DNA of 64,000 nucleotides, from contig CAYPFY010000015.1 of assembly GCA_964410105.1 (NCBI GenBank), positions 24,120-88,119 on the forward strand. Direction: 5' to 3'. Below, one piece after another: positions 7,099-16,126 of this stretch. The position numbers and the translations under genes are program-made. Under the pieces are notes generated by a model, which did not search any database, had not been told where the DNA came from, and worked only from the letters and a program-made list of their open reading frames with translations. The stretch comes from CAYPFY01 sp964410105 (GTDB taxonomy: Bacteria; Bacteroidota; Ignavibacteria; UBA10030; SZUA-254). Position 1 is the first letter of the stretch, and each line of letters starts with the position of its first letter.

Positions 7099-9207
7099 CT
7101 ACCGGTTCAAATTCTCCCGGTTGTCCACGATCTCCGCCGATTTTTTCAGATGATCGGTCCATTCGCTGAAGAACCGGTTCCTCTTCTCGGTGAGGAGCTG
7201 CGTCCTGATCGTCTCCCGCTGCGCCGAATAGGCGGCAGAGTCGAACGGGGTCGACGATATGAGGTTGATAAGGAAAATTCCCCTTCCTCCGTCAATCGGT
7301 TTGGAGATCTCGCCCGGATGGAGCGCGCTCACCCCCCCGATGAATCCCATGTCCCTCCCGACTCCGGGCACGAATCCCGAAAGCGTGATATCGGGAGCGT
7401 GCTGAACGGCGATCCCGGGGTGGCTCGCGACGGCTTTTGAGAGGTTGTCCCCCTGACCGAGCGTCTGACGGATTTTTTCCGCCTCCGCAATGGTTTTTTC
7501 CGTCTTTTTCTCCCGCTTGACCCTCGGCTCAATGCCTGCCTTCGCATCGTCGAACGGCCGTATCCCGGCCTCAATCACTTCCGTGATGATGAAGACTCCG
7601 TACCCGTCCTGCAAGGCGATGGCGTCGCTGACCGATCCCATTTTTCCCGAAAACGCAAACTTGCTGATCGCCGCATTGGTGCCGATGCCCGGGATGACGC
7701 CGCCCTTCGAGAAGGAGGGGGTCTCCCGGACCCCGTACTTGCTCTGCTCCGCCTCTTTGTCAAACGCTCCCTGCTTCGCGAGGTAGGAAAAATCCTGCGC
7801 ACGCTGGGATATCTCGTTCCGCGTCTGAGGGCTGACATGGACGCTGATGTGCAAATCGGCGATCCTCACCTGCCGCCTGTCTTTTTCGGTGACTTTGATG
7901 ATGTGGTATCCGAAAGGCGACCGGACCGGTCCGACGATCTGCCCGGGCTTTGCTTTGAGGGCTGCCTCCTCGAACGCCTTTACCATTTTTCCCTTCCCGA
8001 ACCAGCCGAGCTCCCCCCCCTGCGCTGCCGATCCCTGATCGGTCGAGTTTTTCCGCGCCAGTTCGGCAAAATCTTTCCCCGATTTGGCCTCGGCAACGAT
8101 TTCTTTCGCCTTTTTGAGGGCCTTGACGCTGTCGTTGTTCTCGATCGCAATCAGGACGTGGCTCGCATGGACGATGTCAGCGTTCCCTTCCTTGAATTCC
8201 AGAACTTTGATGAGGTGGTATCCATCTTCCTCCGTGAGCGGCCCGATGATATCCCCCGCCTTCGCCGAGAATATGCGGTTGTCCCTGGCCGGGCTGGATT
8301 CCCCCCGGCTGTGATAGGCCGAGTCGAGGATGGGGGTCTCGGATTCCTGTTTGGCCACGACGACGAAGTCCGCCCCCTGCTTCAATCTTTTTGAAATGTC
8401 ATCCAGCGCCTCCAGCACGCTGGTCGAATCTCCGTGCGAAGGGGATTCGGTGAACTGGACGTATTTGACCTTGCGGGAGGCTTCAACCCTGAATTCCTCC
8501 GAGTGGTCATTGTAGAATTTCCGGAGGTCGTCGTCGGCGACTTTGATCTGGTCGTCTTTGATGAAAGTGTTCGGATCGAAGAGAATATAATCCACCGTGA
8601 ATTTGGCGTTCTGGTCTGTGAAGCGCTGACGGATCTCCGATTCGCCGACCTGCACGCTGGCCATGATGATGCTCTGCAGCTTTTCTCTCTCCCTCTGCTT
8701 CCGCAAGCCCGCCTCCACCTGGACCATGACCGCCCGGTTTTTCGGATCCATGATCGCCATGTCGTAAGCCTGGCGGTTGAAGGTGCCGGTAGAATCGGTG
8801 AACTGTTGCTTCATGAAAGGCGGCGGATCGTCGCTACGGACCCACTGGACGATTTCCTGGTCGGGCACGGTGATGCCTAACCGGGAGGTCTGCTCATCGT
8901 AAAGGGTCTGGTCCACAAGCTGGTTCCATACCTGTTCCCTGATCTGCTTGACGTCGTTTTCATCCGGTTCGCTCCCGGTCTGCGTTTTCTGGTTCTCCGT
9001 GGCCCGACGGACCATTTCAGAAAAATCCTTCGCAAGGATCGCCTTGCCATTGATTTTCCCGACCTCCTGAGCCTGCGAAAGACGGTCGCTGTGCCTCCGC
9101 CCGGTGATGTCCATCCCCCAGTCTAAGACGATGTAGACTACAAACAATCCCGCGAAAACCGAAAAGAATGTTGAAAGGCTCTCGCGTATCCTTGTCATTA
9201 ACGGCAT
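7099..9207 (-). CDS. PpiD/SurA-like peptidyl-prolyl isomerase, membrane anchored
   Basis: A 702-residue periplasmic folding factor with one N-terminal TM helix (about residues 12-31). A SurA_N-like helical region with VGKINGKAILAKDF and VWNQLVDQTLYDE follows, then parvulin domains. The best conserved parvulin unit is near residues 345-445 (ASHVLIAIE, GGELGWFGKGKMVKAFEEAA, PVRSPFGYHIIKV). A second, degenerate unit precedes it (GPLTEEDGYHLIKV), and a third PPIase-like fold near the C-terminus ends the protein. This matches PpiD of other FCB bacteria in length and order. It leads the ppiD-barrel-aroK-aroB run from a strong-looking promoter at 9247-9275. Confidence 0.88.
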   Translation of the reverse strand: MPLMTRIRESLSTFFSVFAGLFVVYIVLDWGMDITGRRHSDRLSQAQEVGKINGKAILAKDFSEMVRRATENQKTQTGSEPDENDVKQIREQVWNQLVDQTLYDEQTSRLGITVPDQEIVQWVRSDDPPPFMKQQFTDSTGTFNRQAYDMAIMDPKNRAVMVQVEAGLRKQREREKLQSIIMASVQVGESEIRQRFTDQNAKFTVDYILFDPNTFIKDDQIKVADDDLRKFYNDHSEEFRVEASRKVKYVQFTESPSHGDSTSVLEALDDISKRLKQGADFVVVAKQESETPILDSAYHSRGESSPARDNRIFSAKAGDIIGPLTEEDGYHLIKVLEFKEGNADIVHASHVLIAIENNDSVKALKKAKEIVAEAKSGKDFAELARKNSTDQGSAAQGGELGWFGKGKMVKAFEEAALKAKPGQIVGPVRSPFGYHIIKVTEKDRRQVRIADLHISVHVSPQTRNEISQRAQDFSYLAKQGAFDKEAEQSKYGVRETPSFSKGGVIPGIGTNAAISKFAFSGKMGSVSDAIALQDGYGVFIITEVIEAGIRPFDDAKAGIEPRVKREKKTEKTIAEAEKIRQTLGQGDNLSKAVASHPGIAVQHAPDITLSGFVPGVGRDMGFIGGVSALHPGEISKPIDGGRGIFLINLISSTPFDSAAYSAQRETIRTQLLTEKRNRFFSEWTDHLKKSAEIVDNRENLNR

Positions 9208-9246
9208 TTTGGTGAAAATCCTCTAGAAAGTGTAACGGTGTGTAAA

Positions 9247-9275
9247 AATATACTAGTTATGCCGCTCAGAAGCAA
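9247..9275 (-). promoter_or_regulatory. Predicted promoter of the ppiD-aroKB run
   Basis: On the minus strand TTGCTT (9275-9270), 17 bp, TATATT (9252-9247). Both hexamers are identical to those of the threonine synthase promoter. The predicted start near 9240 leaves a leader of about 32 nt. Confidence 0.65.
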
Positions 9276-9302
9276 CGATTATCCCCCCCTGCGGAAATGA
9301 TA

Positions 9303-9336
9303 GGGCCGCTGCACCCTCGAGTACAGCGGCCCTTTT
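9303..9336. terminator. Terminator-like hairpin between the SQR-like gene and ppiD
   Basis: Perfect 9-bp stem GGGCCGCTG (9303-9311)/CAGCGGCCC (9324-9332), 12-nt loop. The plus-strand side is followed by TTTT, the minus-strand side by a weaker TATCATTT. It lies upstream of the ppiD promoter, so it most likely ends minus-strand transcription from the 9448-10590 gene. The rest of 9208-9447 shows only the ppiD promoter. Confidence 0.55.
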
Positions 9337-9447
9337 CTCACCCTCTACCTATTCCACCATATCCAATCCACCATCTCACGAACCATCGCACAGGCGAGGA
9401 TGAGTTTCATGAATTATAACACATCACACAGTGCGGGAGTTCCCGTT

Positions 9448-10590
9448 CTAAAACCAGCGCCAAAGCCAGTATTTTTCAAATGTGACCTTGCCCCAGTGAT
9501 AGGCCACGCTCGGTTCGTGCATCGTTACCTCCGGTCCCGGCTTTGCGAAAAAATTTCCCGTGATGTATCCCGCCCTGCCGTTTCCCGTCTCCAGAAAACA
9601 GTATCCGTTCCCGACGAATTTTTTGAAAATTCCGTGCCCGTTGATCTCGGTCGCGATGTTGTGAGCCACAATTTCCGCCTGATTGTAGGCAAAGACTCCC
9701 GCTTTCGGCAACGCGGATCCGTTCGGCAGAGTTATCACGGTGACGTCTCCCAGCGCGTAGGCGTCTTTCTCTCTCGTCCTGAGCGTGCGCTCATCGACCG
9801 GGATCCACCCCGAGTCCCCCGCCAGCCCCGAGCGGAGTATGACATCAGGTACGGTGTGCGGCGGTACTCCGATGATAAGGTCGTACCCGGCCTGGCTGCC
9901 ATCCTCGAACCGCAATCCCCCATCCTCCACCGCGGCGAGTTTTCGCTTTGTGAAGAGGCGGATCCTCCTCGATTCGAGTAGCTGCCTCAGGGCCGAGCTC
10001 CCACCGGGGCCCGCAACAGAGAGGGGCGAGCTTTCCGGCGTGTGGACGGATATTTTCACGGAAATGCCCTTCCGGGCGAAGTACGATTCGATGAGCAGGG
10101 CCGCCTCATAGGGCGCGGGAGGACATTTGTACGGCAGCTCTGCGATGACTATGGAGATTCGGCCGCCCCGAAATTCTTCAAGTTTCCTTCGAAGTCTTGT
10201 GGCCCCTTCAAGGGTGTAGAAAGTTTCGGCCGACTGTGAATATCCGGGGACGGTGCTTCCGGATAGCTCCGCGCCAAGGGCGATGACGAGGTGGTCATAG
10301 GGGATTTTTTCCTGCTGAGTCTCGATCTGCCTTTTCTCCGTGTCAATCCGTGTGACGTCGGCCTGCCTGAATTCGATCCCATGGTTTGCAAGGAGCGAAA
10401 GCGGACGGCTGATCGCCTCAGGCTTCCGCCATCCGACGATCACCCAGAGGTACGACGGGGGAAAGGAGTGAGTTGCATTCCGGTCAATCAGGACGATCCT
10501 GTGCCGCCGTTCAAGGTGGCGCCGCAGCTCCCTGGCCGCCACTATCCCGCCGATGCCTCCTCCCAGGATCACTATGGTTTTCGACGCCAT
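9448..10590 (-). CDS. FAD-dependent pyridine nucleotide-disulphide oxidoreductase, sulfide:quinone reductase-like
   Basis: A 380-residue flavoprotein. The FAD-binding Rossmann motif GGGIGG is at residues 10-15. The middle carries the conserved Cys (C156) in PYKCPPAP, characteristic of the SQR/FCSD-like branch, and the second FAD contact is in ALGDVT. The C-terminus has the amphipathic WLWRWF tail typical of monotopic membrane binding. SQR enzymes oxidise sulfide to polysulfide and pass electrons to quinone; type I-VI assignment needs the full set of three cysteines, and only one is obvious, so another substrate is possible. It is divergent from thrC. Confidence 0.8.
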   Translation of the reverse strand: MASKTIVILGGGIGGIVAARELRRHLERRHRIVLIDRNATHSFPPSYLWVIVGWRKPEAISRPLSLLANHGIEFRQADVTRIDTEKRQIETQQEKIPYDHLVIALGAELSGSTVPGYSQSAETFYTLEGATRLRRKLEEFRGGRISIVIAELPYKCPPAPYEAALLIESYFARKGISVKISVHTPESSPLSVAGPGGSSALRQLLESRRIRLFTKRKLAAVEDGGLRFEDGSQAGYDLIIGVPPHTVPDVILRSGLAGDSGWIPVDERTLRTREKDAYALGDVTVITLPNGSALPKAGVFAYNQAEIVAHNIATEINGHGIFKKFVGNGYCFLETGNGRAGYITGNFFAKPGPEVTMHEPSVAYHWGKVTFEKYWLWRWF

Positions 10591-10635
10591 CTCTCCCCAG
10601 CGGCCAATCTACAAAAAATTTTCGTGCGAAATCGA

Positions 10636-10664
10636 TTGCTTATCAGCTGTCCGGCAGGTATATT
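10636..10664 (+). promoter_or_regulatory. Predicted promoter of threonine synthase
   Basis: TTGCTT (10636-10641), 17 bp, TATATT (10659-10664). The predicted start near 10671 leaves a leader of only about 9 nt and no Shine-Dalgarno sequence before ATG 10680. Confidence 0.65.
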
Positions 10665-10679
10665 TTCCCTGAAACTCTT

Positions 10680-11846
10680 ATGACTTTCTTCACCCACCTT
10701 CGCTGCAGCTCCTGCAAGAAAACTTTTCCCGCGCATTCCACCGTCTGCCCTGATTGCGGGAAGGCGCTTCTCGCCGAATACGATCTGCATGAGGCGAAAA
10801 AAAGTTTTTCGAAGAAGTTGTTGAAGGACCGGGAAAAAAGTCTCTGGCGCTACGGCGAGGTCCTTCCCCTCGATGACGCCGGGGCGATCGTCTCGTTCGG
10901 GGAAGGGTGGACTCCCATGCTTAAGCTGCCCCACCTCGGACAGGCGCTCGGCTTCCGGAATATTTTGCTCAAAGATGAGGGTCTGAATCCCACAGGCTCG
11001 TTTAAGGCGCGCGGGATTTCCGTGGCGGTTTCGATGGCCAAAAAATCGGGGGTCTCCGATGTTGCCCTTCCTTCGGCCGGGAACGCCGGGGGAGCTGTGG
11101 CCGCGTACGCCGCCCGCGCTGGAATGAAGGCGCATGTGTTCGTCCCCGCCAGCACGCCCGTGATTAATATTAATGAAATTGCAGCCGCCGGCGCGGAGCT
11201 TACACTGGTTGAAGGCTCAATCAGCGACGCCGCCCGGAGGATGAACGAGGAGCGCCAGGGAAAGGGCTGGTTCGATATGTCGACGATGAAGGAGCCGTAC
11301 CGGGTCGAAGGGAAGAAGACGATGGGATATGAGATCGCCGAACAGCTGGGCTGGAGTCTTCCCGATGTGATCCTTTATCCTACCGGGGGCGGCACCGGTC
11401 TGATCGGCATGTGGAAGGCTTTCGCGGAAATGGAGGAGCTCGGGTGGATTTCACAGAAAAGACCGAAGATGGTTTCCGTGCAGGCGTCAGGCTGCGCCCC
11501 GATCGTCAAGGCGTTTCAACAGCGCAAGAAAGAATCGGAAGCATGGCCCAATCCGACCACCGCCGCGGCCGGCCTCCGCGTTCCCAAAGCGTTCGCCGAT
11601 GCCCTTATTCTCGATGCTCTCTATGAAAGCAAGGGGAGCGCCGTGGCCGTCACCGAAGAAGAGTGGCTCGCCGATCTGAAGACCGCCGCCAGGCTCGAGG
11701 GGATTCTTCTCTGTCCGGAAGGCGCGGCCGCAATAGCCGCCCTCCGGAAGCTTAAGGGGTTTATCCGCCCCGACGATACGGTGGTCGTCTTCAATACTGG
11801 GTCGGGCTATAAGTACTCGGAGGTGCTCGGCCAGTTGACTTTTTGA
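10680..11846 (+). CDS. thrC: Threonine synthase with N-terminal zinc ribbon
   Basis: PLP enzyme that converts O-phosphohomoserine to threonine, 388 residues. The N-terminus has a zinc-ribbon-like pair (C9xxC12 and C23xxC26) as in many archaeal-type threonine synthases. The PLP lysine is K109 in NPTGSFKARG, with the phosphate-binding loop in PSAGNAGG and the glycine-rich YPTGGGTGLIG. ATG 10680 is chosen because the longer upstream frame runs through the promoter. Related fold-II enzymes (cysteate synthase) share this architecture, so the function is probable but not proven. Confidence 0.88.
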   Translation: MTFFTHLRCSSCKKTFPAHSTVCPDCGKALLAEYDLHEAKKSFSKKLLKDREKSLWRYGEVLPLDDAGAIVSFGEGWTPMLKLPHLGQALGFRNILLKDEGLNPTGSFKARGISVAVSMAKKSGVSDVALPSAGNAGGAVAAYAARAGMKAHVFVPASTPVININEIAAAGAELTLVEGSISDAARRMNEERQGKGWFDMSTMKEPYRVEGKKTMGYEIAEQLGWSLPDVILYPTGGGTGLIGMWKAFAEMEELGWISQKRPKMVSVQASGCAPIVKAFQQRKKESEAWPNPTTAAAGLRVPKAFADALILDALYESKGSAVAVTEEEWLADLKTAARLEGILLCPEGAAAIAALRKLKGFIRPDDTVVVFNTGSGYKYSEVLGQLTF

Positions 11847-11907
11847 CCGGACTTTTGTATGATTCAACGGTAATTCCGCCATCCAATCAAAACCTTTCAG
11901 GAGTTTT

Positions 11908-12258
11908 ATGCAGATCAAGGAAAAGATGGAGAATGATGTCGCCGTCATCACCCTCAAAGGCGACCTCCTCGGGGAACCGGACACGTCATCGATACGCGAT
12001 AAGATTCACAGCCTCGTGAACGACTCGGTGAAGCATGTCGTCGTCGACCTCGGGGGCGTGAATTATATGAACAGCTCCGGCCTGGGGACTTTGATCTCCG
12101 CTCTGACGACGATGCGGAGCGCCGGCGGCGATCTCCGGCTCGCCCGCGTGGAAGGGAAAGTTCAGAATCTTTTTATGATGACGCAGCTTGTGAAAGTGTT
12201 CGACACGTACGAAACCGTCGAACGCGCCCTGGTGAGTTTTAAGTCCAAACCGAGATAA
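11908..12258 (+). CDS. STAS-domain anti-sigma factor antagonist (SpoIIAA-like)
   Basis: A 116-residue single STAS domain. The phosphorylatable serine is S57 in MNSSGLG, the position used by SpoIIAA and RsbV. Such proteins bind an anti-sigma kinase and release a sigma factor when unphosphorylated. No kinase or sigma gene is adjacent. A good Shine-Dalgarno (AGGAG at 11899-11903) supports the start. The PEBP gene follows within 1 bp. Confidence 0.9.
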   Translation: MQIKEKMENDVAVITLKGDLLGEPDTSSIRDKIHSLVNDSVKHVVVDLGGVNYMNSSGLGTLISALTTMRSAGGDLRLARVEGKVQNLFMMTQLVKVFDTYETVERALVSFKSKPR

Positions 12259-12259
12259 T

Positions 12260-12724
12260 GTGGTTGTTTCCTCCCCCGCATTCCATGACGGGAAACTGAT
12301 CCCGTCAAAGTATGCCCACGAAGGGGTGACTGGCGGGAAGAATGTCTCTCTCCCCCTCGCCTGGTCCGATCCTCCTCCCGCAACAAGGTTTTTCGCCCTT
12401 ACTATCGTTGATCCCCACCCGGTCGCCAGGAACTGGTTCCACTGGGGTGTCCTGAATATCCCCCCCACAATCACGTCTCTGGGCGAAGGGTCTTCCATGC
12501 ATATGCCCGCCGGATCGAAGGAGCTCTATAATTCCTACGGTTCGCTCGGCTATGGCGGCCCGGAACCGCCCAAGGGCTCCGGCCCCCATCCCTATGTTGT
12601 GACCCTCTACGCTCTCGATTCCGCCATCGATCTTCCTGCCGGTTCCTCTCTCGCCGCATTCACGCGGGCTATCGAGGGACATGTTCTCTCCGCCGCAAAA
12701 ATAACGGGCATATACGAACGCTGA
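12260..12724 (+). CDS. YbhB/YbcL-type phosphatidylethanolamine-binding protein (PEBP)
   Basis: A 154-residue cytosolic PEBP-family protein. Family landmarks include PLAWSDPPPATRFFALTIVDPH, split around the anion pocket, FHWGVLNIP, and the GYGGPEPPKGSGPHPYVVTLYAL stretch with its conserved Pro/Gly/His. Bacterial PEBPs have no firmly established reaction. GTG at 12260 is used; it follows the STAS stop by one base, and the overlapping ATG at 12258 is out of frame, so the genes are coupled. Confidence 0.88.
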   Translation: MVVSSPAFHDGKLIPSKYAHEGVTGGKNVSLPLAWSDPPPATRFFALTIVDPHPVARNWFHWGVLNIPPTITSLGEGSSMHMPAGSKELYNSYGSLGYGGPEPPKGSGPHPYVVTLYALDSAIDLPAGSSLAAFTRAIEGHVLSAAKITGIYER

Positions 12725-12807
12725 TTTTTCCCGCCCGGGAATACCGAACGGGTAAAACCCGTACCTCTCACACTGATCGCGAAATAATCGGGTAAAGGGG
12801 AGAATCT

Positions 12808-13299
12808 ATGACATTCCTCACGATGGGCTCTTCGGCGGAAAGGTATTTTGGTGTAGGACGTCCAGAGGAGATCATGATTCGACCTACGTCAAAAGAGGCC
12901 GGGGAGTATTTTCACGAGGTTGCCCGCTACTTCGCCGAACGCGGCGAACAGGAGATGGCGAGATTCGCCTACCGCAACAGCATCCAATCGTGGTACGAGG
13001 CGACTCTCGAACAGCCCGTCTTCATCGAATATCTCCGCGCCGCCGAGGAGGATTTTTCGGAGTTCGCCAAGAACGATCCCGTCTATATCGAATTGCTGAA
13101 AATCGTCAAGGCCTACGCCATCCAGTATCCCGGCATCAAGGAGTCGGTGCTGAGTACGATCCTGGACCGATATAGGGCCGAGGATCTAAACTATGTGATT
13201 CATTTCGGGCAGAAACATGGCGAGATTGTTCAGACAAAGAAGGGAGAGATTTTCGGCCTCAGGATGCCCCCCGATGTTCTCCGGCCCAAAGGGCCCTGA
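12808..13299 (+). CDS. Conserved hypothetical helical protein
   Basis: I do not recognise this 163-residue protein. It has no signal peptide or TM segment. The middle is strongly helical and acidic (EAGEYFHEVARYFAERGEQEMARFAY is split into two amphipathic halves), and the C-terminus is more basic (DVLRPKGP). A Shine-Dalgarno-like GGGGAG 6 nt before ATG 12808 supports the start. It ends 3 bp before the convergent kinase gene, and both stops share the same short gap. Confidence 0.7.
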   Translation: MTFLTMGSSAERYFGVGRPEEIMIRPTSKEAGEYFHEVARYFAERGEQEMARFAYRNSIQSWYEATLEQPVFIEYLRAAEEDFSEFAKNDPVYIELLKIVKAYAIQYPGIKESVLSTILDRYRAEDLNYVIHFGQKHGEIVQTKKGEIFGLRMPPDVLRPKGP

Positions 13300-13302
13300 G
13301 TG

Positions 13303-15867
13303 TCATTCCCCGCGCGCGATCAGGAGGAGATCGGCGTCGGTGCGGTATCGCTCGAAGTCGAGCGCTGTAGCAAGATAGGAGGCGTTGTATTCCGGGTTTG
13401 CCGCCTTGGCCCGGCGGAACATTTCCAGCATCTGCGGCTTTTTCCCCGTTATCGAAAAAACTCTCGCGGCTTTCATGAGGATCTCCTCGTTCGAGGAATC
13501 CCGCTGCAAGGCCTCGGATACCGATTTCACGGCGGCGCCCGCTTCCCCCAGGCGCGCATTGTATAATCCCTCGAACGCATGGTGGTCGGCCGCTCCCGGG
13601 TTTTTCTTGATCCGCTGCTGAACGAGCTGGAGTCCCTCGCGCAGGAGCTTTAAACCGTCCTTCGCCTTTCCTCCCAGTATGTACGCGACTCCCAGATCGT
13701 ACATGATCTGATGGTCCCCAGGGATGAGCGCCATCGCCGACGAGAGAAGCGATTCGACTTCGGTATACCTCCCCTGCACCAGTTCCACAGCAGCCATCGC
13801 ATCGTATGTTCCCGGGTCCGACGGTTCCTTCTCCACCGCTATCCGGTAATTGGCGATCGCGCTGTCAAGCTTCCCGATATGCTCGAAGGCGTAGGCGAGG
13901 TTTCTGTAGGGAAAGTAACTGTTAGGGTTTAGCTCCGCCGAACGACGGAAGGCTTTGATCGCCTCCGTGAAGTTGGCCATCTGCGCATACGCGATTCCAA
14001 GGTTGGACGTCACCAGCCAGTCATTAGGGTCGATTTCCTGCAACTGCTTGAGCAGCCGTACTCCCTTCGCCGGCTCTCCCAGGTTCATGAGGTAGAGCGT
14101 GGCTGCAAAGGTGAGGGCGAAGGGGTCGTTCCTGTCTTTCTCGATCGATGTCAGAAGAAGGTCCAGTCCCCCTTTGACATCTCCCCTCAAGCTTTTGATC
14201 CCCCCCAGGAGCGCCTTCGCCTGCGCATTAGCGCTGTCACGCCGCAGGATGCCGCCCGCAAGCTCTTCTGCATCCGTCAAGAGCTTTTCTGATCTGTCCC
14301 AGCCCGCACGGTATTGTTCTATCTTGGTGTTGGCAAGGTTGATCGCCGCCGGAAGGAATGTCGTGTCTTTACGGTGGGCTTCGGTAAAATACTCTATCGC
14401 CAGAATGTTCTGATCCTTGTTGAATTTGTCGCGGTAGTACATGCCCTGGAGATAGGGTTCGTAGACGTCGGAAGTGGTGCCGGCCGATGTGAGGGGGAAC
14501 GAGATCTCAGCCCCCAGCTGCTTCGCCGTCTGTTTCATGATGTCGGCCTTCGCCTGCAGTATCTCTCCCCGGGATATTTCGTAGGAATCCTGCCAGATCT
14601 CTTTTCCCCTCTCCGCATCGTAGATCGACGCGTGCATCTTCACGCGGGCCGGAAGGAGTTGTAAGTCGCCTCGGAGGAGATAGCGCACCCCAAGGCTCGC
14701 TGCAATGGATTTCGGGTCAAGCGCGCTGCCGCGGTAAGTCGACGTGCTTTTCTTCGAAATGACGAGCGTCTGCGGGAGTTTTGCCAGCTCCTGCGTGAGA
14801 TCGCCTGTGAGCCCGTCCGAATAATACTCCTGCTCCTGATCCCCCAGGTTGGCGAAAGGGAGGACCGCTATCGACCGGCTTAGCTGCATCGACGGCCCCG
14901 CACTCCGCGTGAGCCCGTACCATAATCCCGCAATGAGTATGACAGCCGCCGCCGCTCCGATGTATATTCCCCGCCTGTGTCTTTGAACGACGCTCTGAAA
15001 GAGCCGTGAAGCGAGCTGAGCCGAACTGGTCGCCGCCACCCCTGCGCCCATGCTCCCGGTAAGCCCGCTTAATGCGGCCGTGATTTCGCCCATCGACTGG
15101 AATCTTTTTGCTGGGTCTTTCTGAAGGGCTTTTTCCAGGATGAGAACAAGCTCTGTCGGGATGTCATCCCGGATGGTTGTGATGGAAGGGGGCTGCTCGT
15201 TGACGATGGAGTACATCATGGCCGGTTCATAGTTCCCCTGGAAGGGAAGCTGCCCGGCCAGCATTTCATGGATAATGACGCCGAGAGACCAGATGTCGGT
15301 GTTGGGCCCAACCTCTTCCCCCCGCGTCTGCTCCGGAGACATGTACGCTACGGTCCCCAGGCTCGTTCCTGTGCGGGTTAATTTCGTCCCCCCGGTCAGC
15401 TTCGCCAGGCCGAAGTCGATTATTTTTGGCGTACCGTCACTGGTGAGGATGATGTTGGCAGGCTTCAAATCCCGATGGATGATTCCACGCTCATGCGCCT
15501 TGGCCAGCCCCGAGGCTATCTGCCCGATGAGGGCTATCGATTCCTTGACTTCACATCTGCCCGCATCGATTTTTTGCTTGAGGGTCTGCCCCTCGTAATA
15601 CGCCATGACGATGAAGAGATCCCCCTCAGGGGTCTCGTCGATTTCGTAGATGGCCCCGATGTTCGGATGATCGATCGAGGAGGCAGACTTCGCCTCCACC
15701 ATGAACCGGGATTTTTGCTCTTCGTCCGCACTGTATTGCGACGGGAGGAATTTTAACGCGACGATGCGGCCAAGCTTCGTGTCTTCAGCCTTGTACACGA
15801 CCCCCATGCCTCCCTGGCCGAGCTTTTCGGTTATCTTATAGTGGGATATCGTGCGCCCTACTACCAT
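13303..15867 (-). CDS. Transmembrane Ser/Thr protein kinase with TolB-like and TPR regions
   Basis: An 854-residue eukaryotic-type kinase. The catalytic domain (about 1-265) has the glycine loop GQGGMG, K39, the HRDLKPAN loop with D133, DFG at 151-153 and the SPEQ activation-segment end, so it looks fully active. A TM helix (about 300-319) is followed by a TolB/FlgO-like alpha-beta domain (about 331-455, SIAVLPFANLG, GVRYLLRGDLQ) and about ten TPR-like repeats to the end. This layout (kinase inside, sensor/scaffold outside) is common in Acidobacteria and FCB genomes. Substrate and signal are unknown. The gene is divergent from the 16127 cargo gene. Confidence 0.93.
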   Translation of the reverse strand: MVVGRTISHYKITEKLGQGGMGVVYKAEDTKLGRIVALKFLPSQYSADEEQKSRFMVEAKSASSIDHPNIGAIYEIDETPEGDLFIVMAYYEGQTLKQKIDAGRCEVKESIALIGQIASGLAKAHERGIIHRDLKPANIILTSDGTPKIIDFGLAKLTGGTKLTRTGTSLGTVAYMSPEQTRGEEVGPNTDIWSLGVIIHEMLAGQLPFQGNYEPAMMYSIVNEQPPSITTIRDDIPTELVLILEKALQKDPAKRFQSMGEITAALSGLTGSMGAGVAATSSAQLASRLFQSVVQRHRRGIYIGAAAAVILIAGLWYGLTRSAGPSMQLSRSIAVLPFANLGDQEQEYYSDGLTGDLTQELAKLPQTLVISKKSTSTYRGSALDPKSIAASLGVRYLLRGDLQLLPARVKMHASIYDAERGKEIWQDSYEISRGEILQAKADIMKQTAKQLGAEISFPLTSAGTTSDVYEPYLQGMYYRDKFNKDQNILAIEYFTEAHRKDTTFLPAAINLANTKIEQYRAGWDRSEKLLTDAEELAGGILRRDSANAQAKALLGGIKSLRGDVKGGLDLLLTSIEKDRNDPFALTFAATLYLMNLGEPAKGVRLLKQLQEIDPNDWLVTSNLGIAYAQMANFTEAIKAFRRSAELNPNSYFPYRNLAYAFEHIGKLDSAIANYRIAVEKEPSDPGTYDAMAAVELVQGRYTEVESLLSSAMALIPGDHQIMYDLGVAYILGGKAKDGLKLLREGLQLVQQRIKKNPGAADHHAFEGLYNARLGEAGAAVKSVSEALQRDSSNEEILMKAARVFSITGKKPQMLEMFRRAKAANPEYNASYLATALDFERYRTDADLLLIARGE

Positions 15868-15956
15868 GGAAATGGTCCTCGGCTCCAGGCGGGGGTTTTT
15901 TTGCGGGGGAAGGGTCGTCTCATGACGAGGTTTTGGGGACTTTTTCTCCTAGGGCC

Positions 15957-15985
15957 AATATAAGCAATGGGTTATGGATATTCAA
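15957..15985 (-). promoter_or_regulatory. Predicted promoter of the Ser/Thr kinase gene
   Basis: Minus strand TTGAAT (15985-15980), 17 bp, TATATT (15962-15957). The predicted start is near 15950, giving a leader of about 80 nt. Confidence 0.6.
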
Positions 15986-16076
15986 TGTGGTCATTCCGCT
16001 CTCGTTGAAAGTCTGCCGGCGAAGAGGGGTTATCAGCCAGCCTGAACGAGCTCCGCCGGCCCAACGATGTCCTTTT

Positions 16077-16105
16077 TTGATTTTTAAGAAATTCGGATTT
16101 AATTG
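16077..16105 (+). promoter_or_regulatory. Possible promoter of the 16127 cargo gene
   Basis: TTGATT (16077-16082), 17 bp, TAATTG (16100-16105). The -10 match is modest. The start would be near 16112, 15 nt before the ATG. Confidence 0.35.
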
Positions 16106-16126
16106 GGAAGAACTCCCCCCTTAACG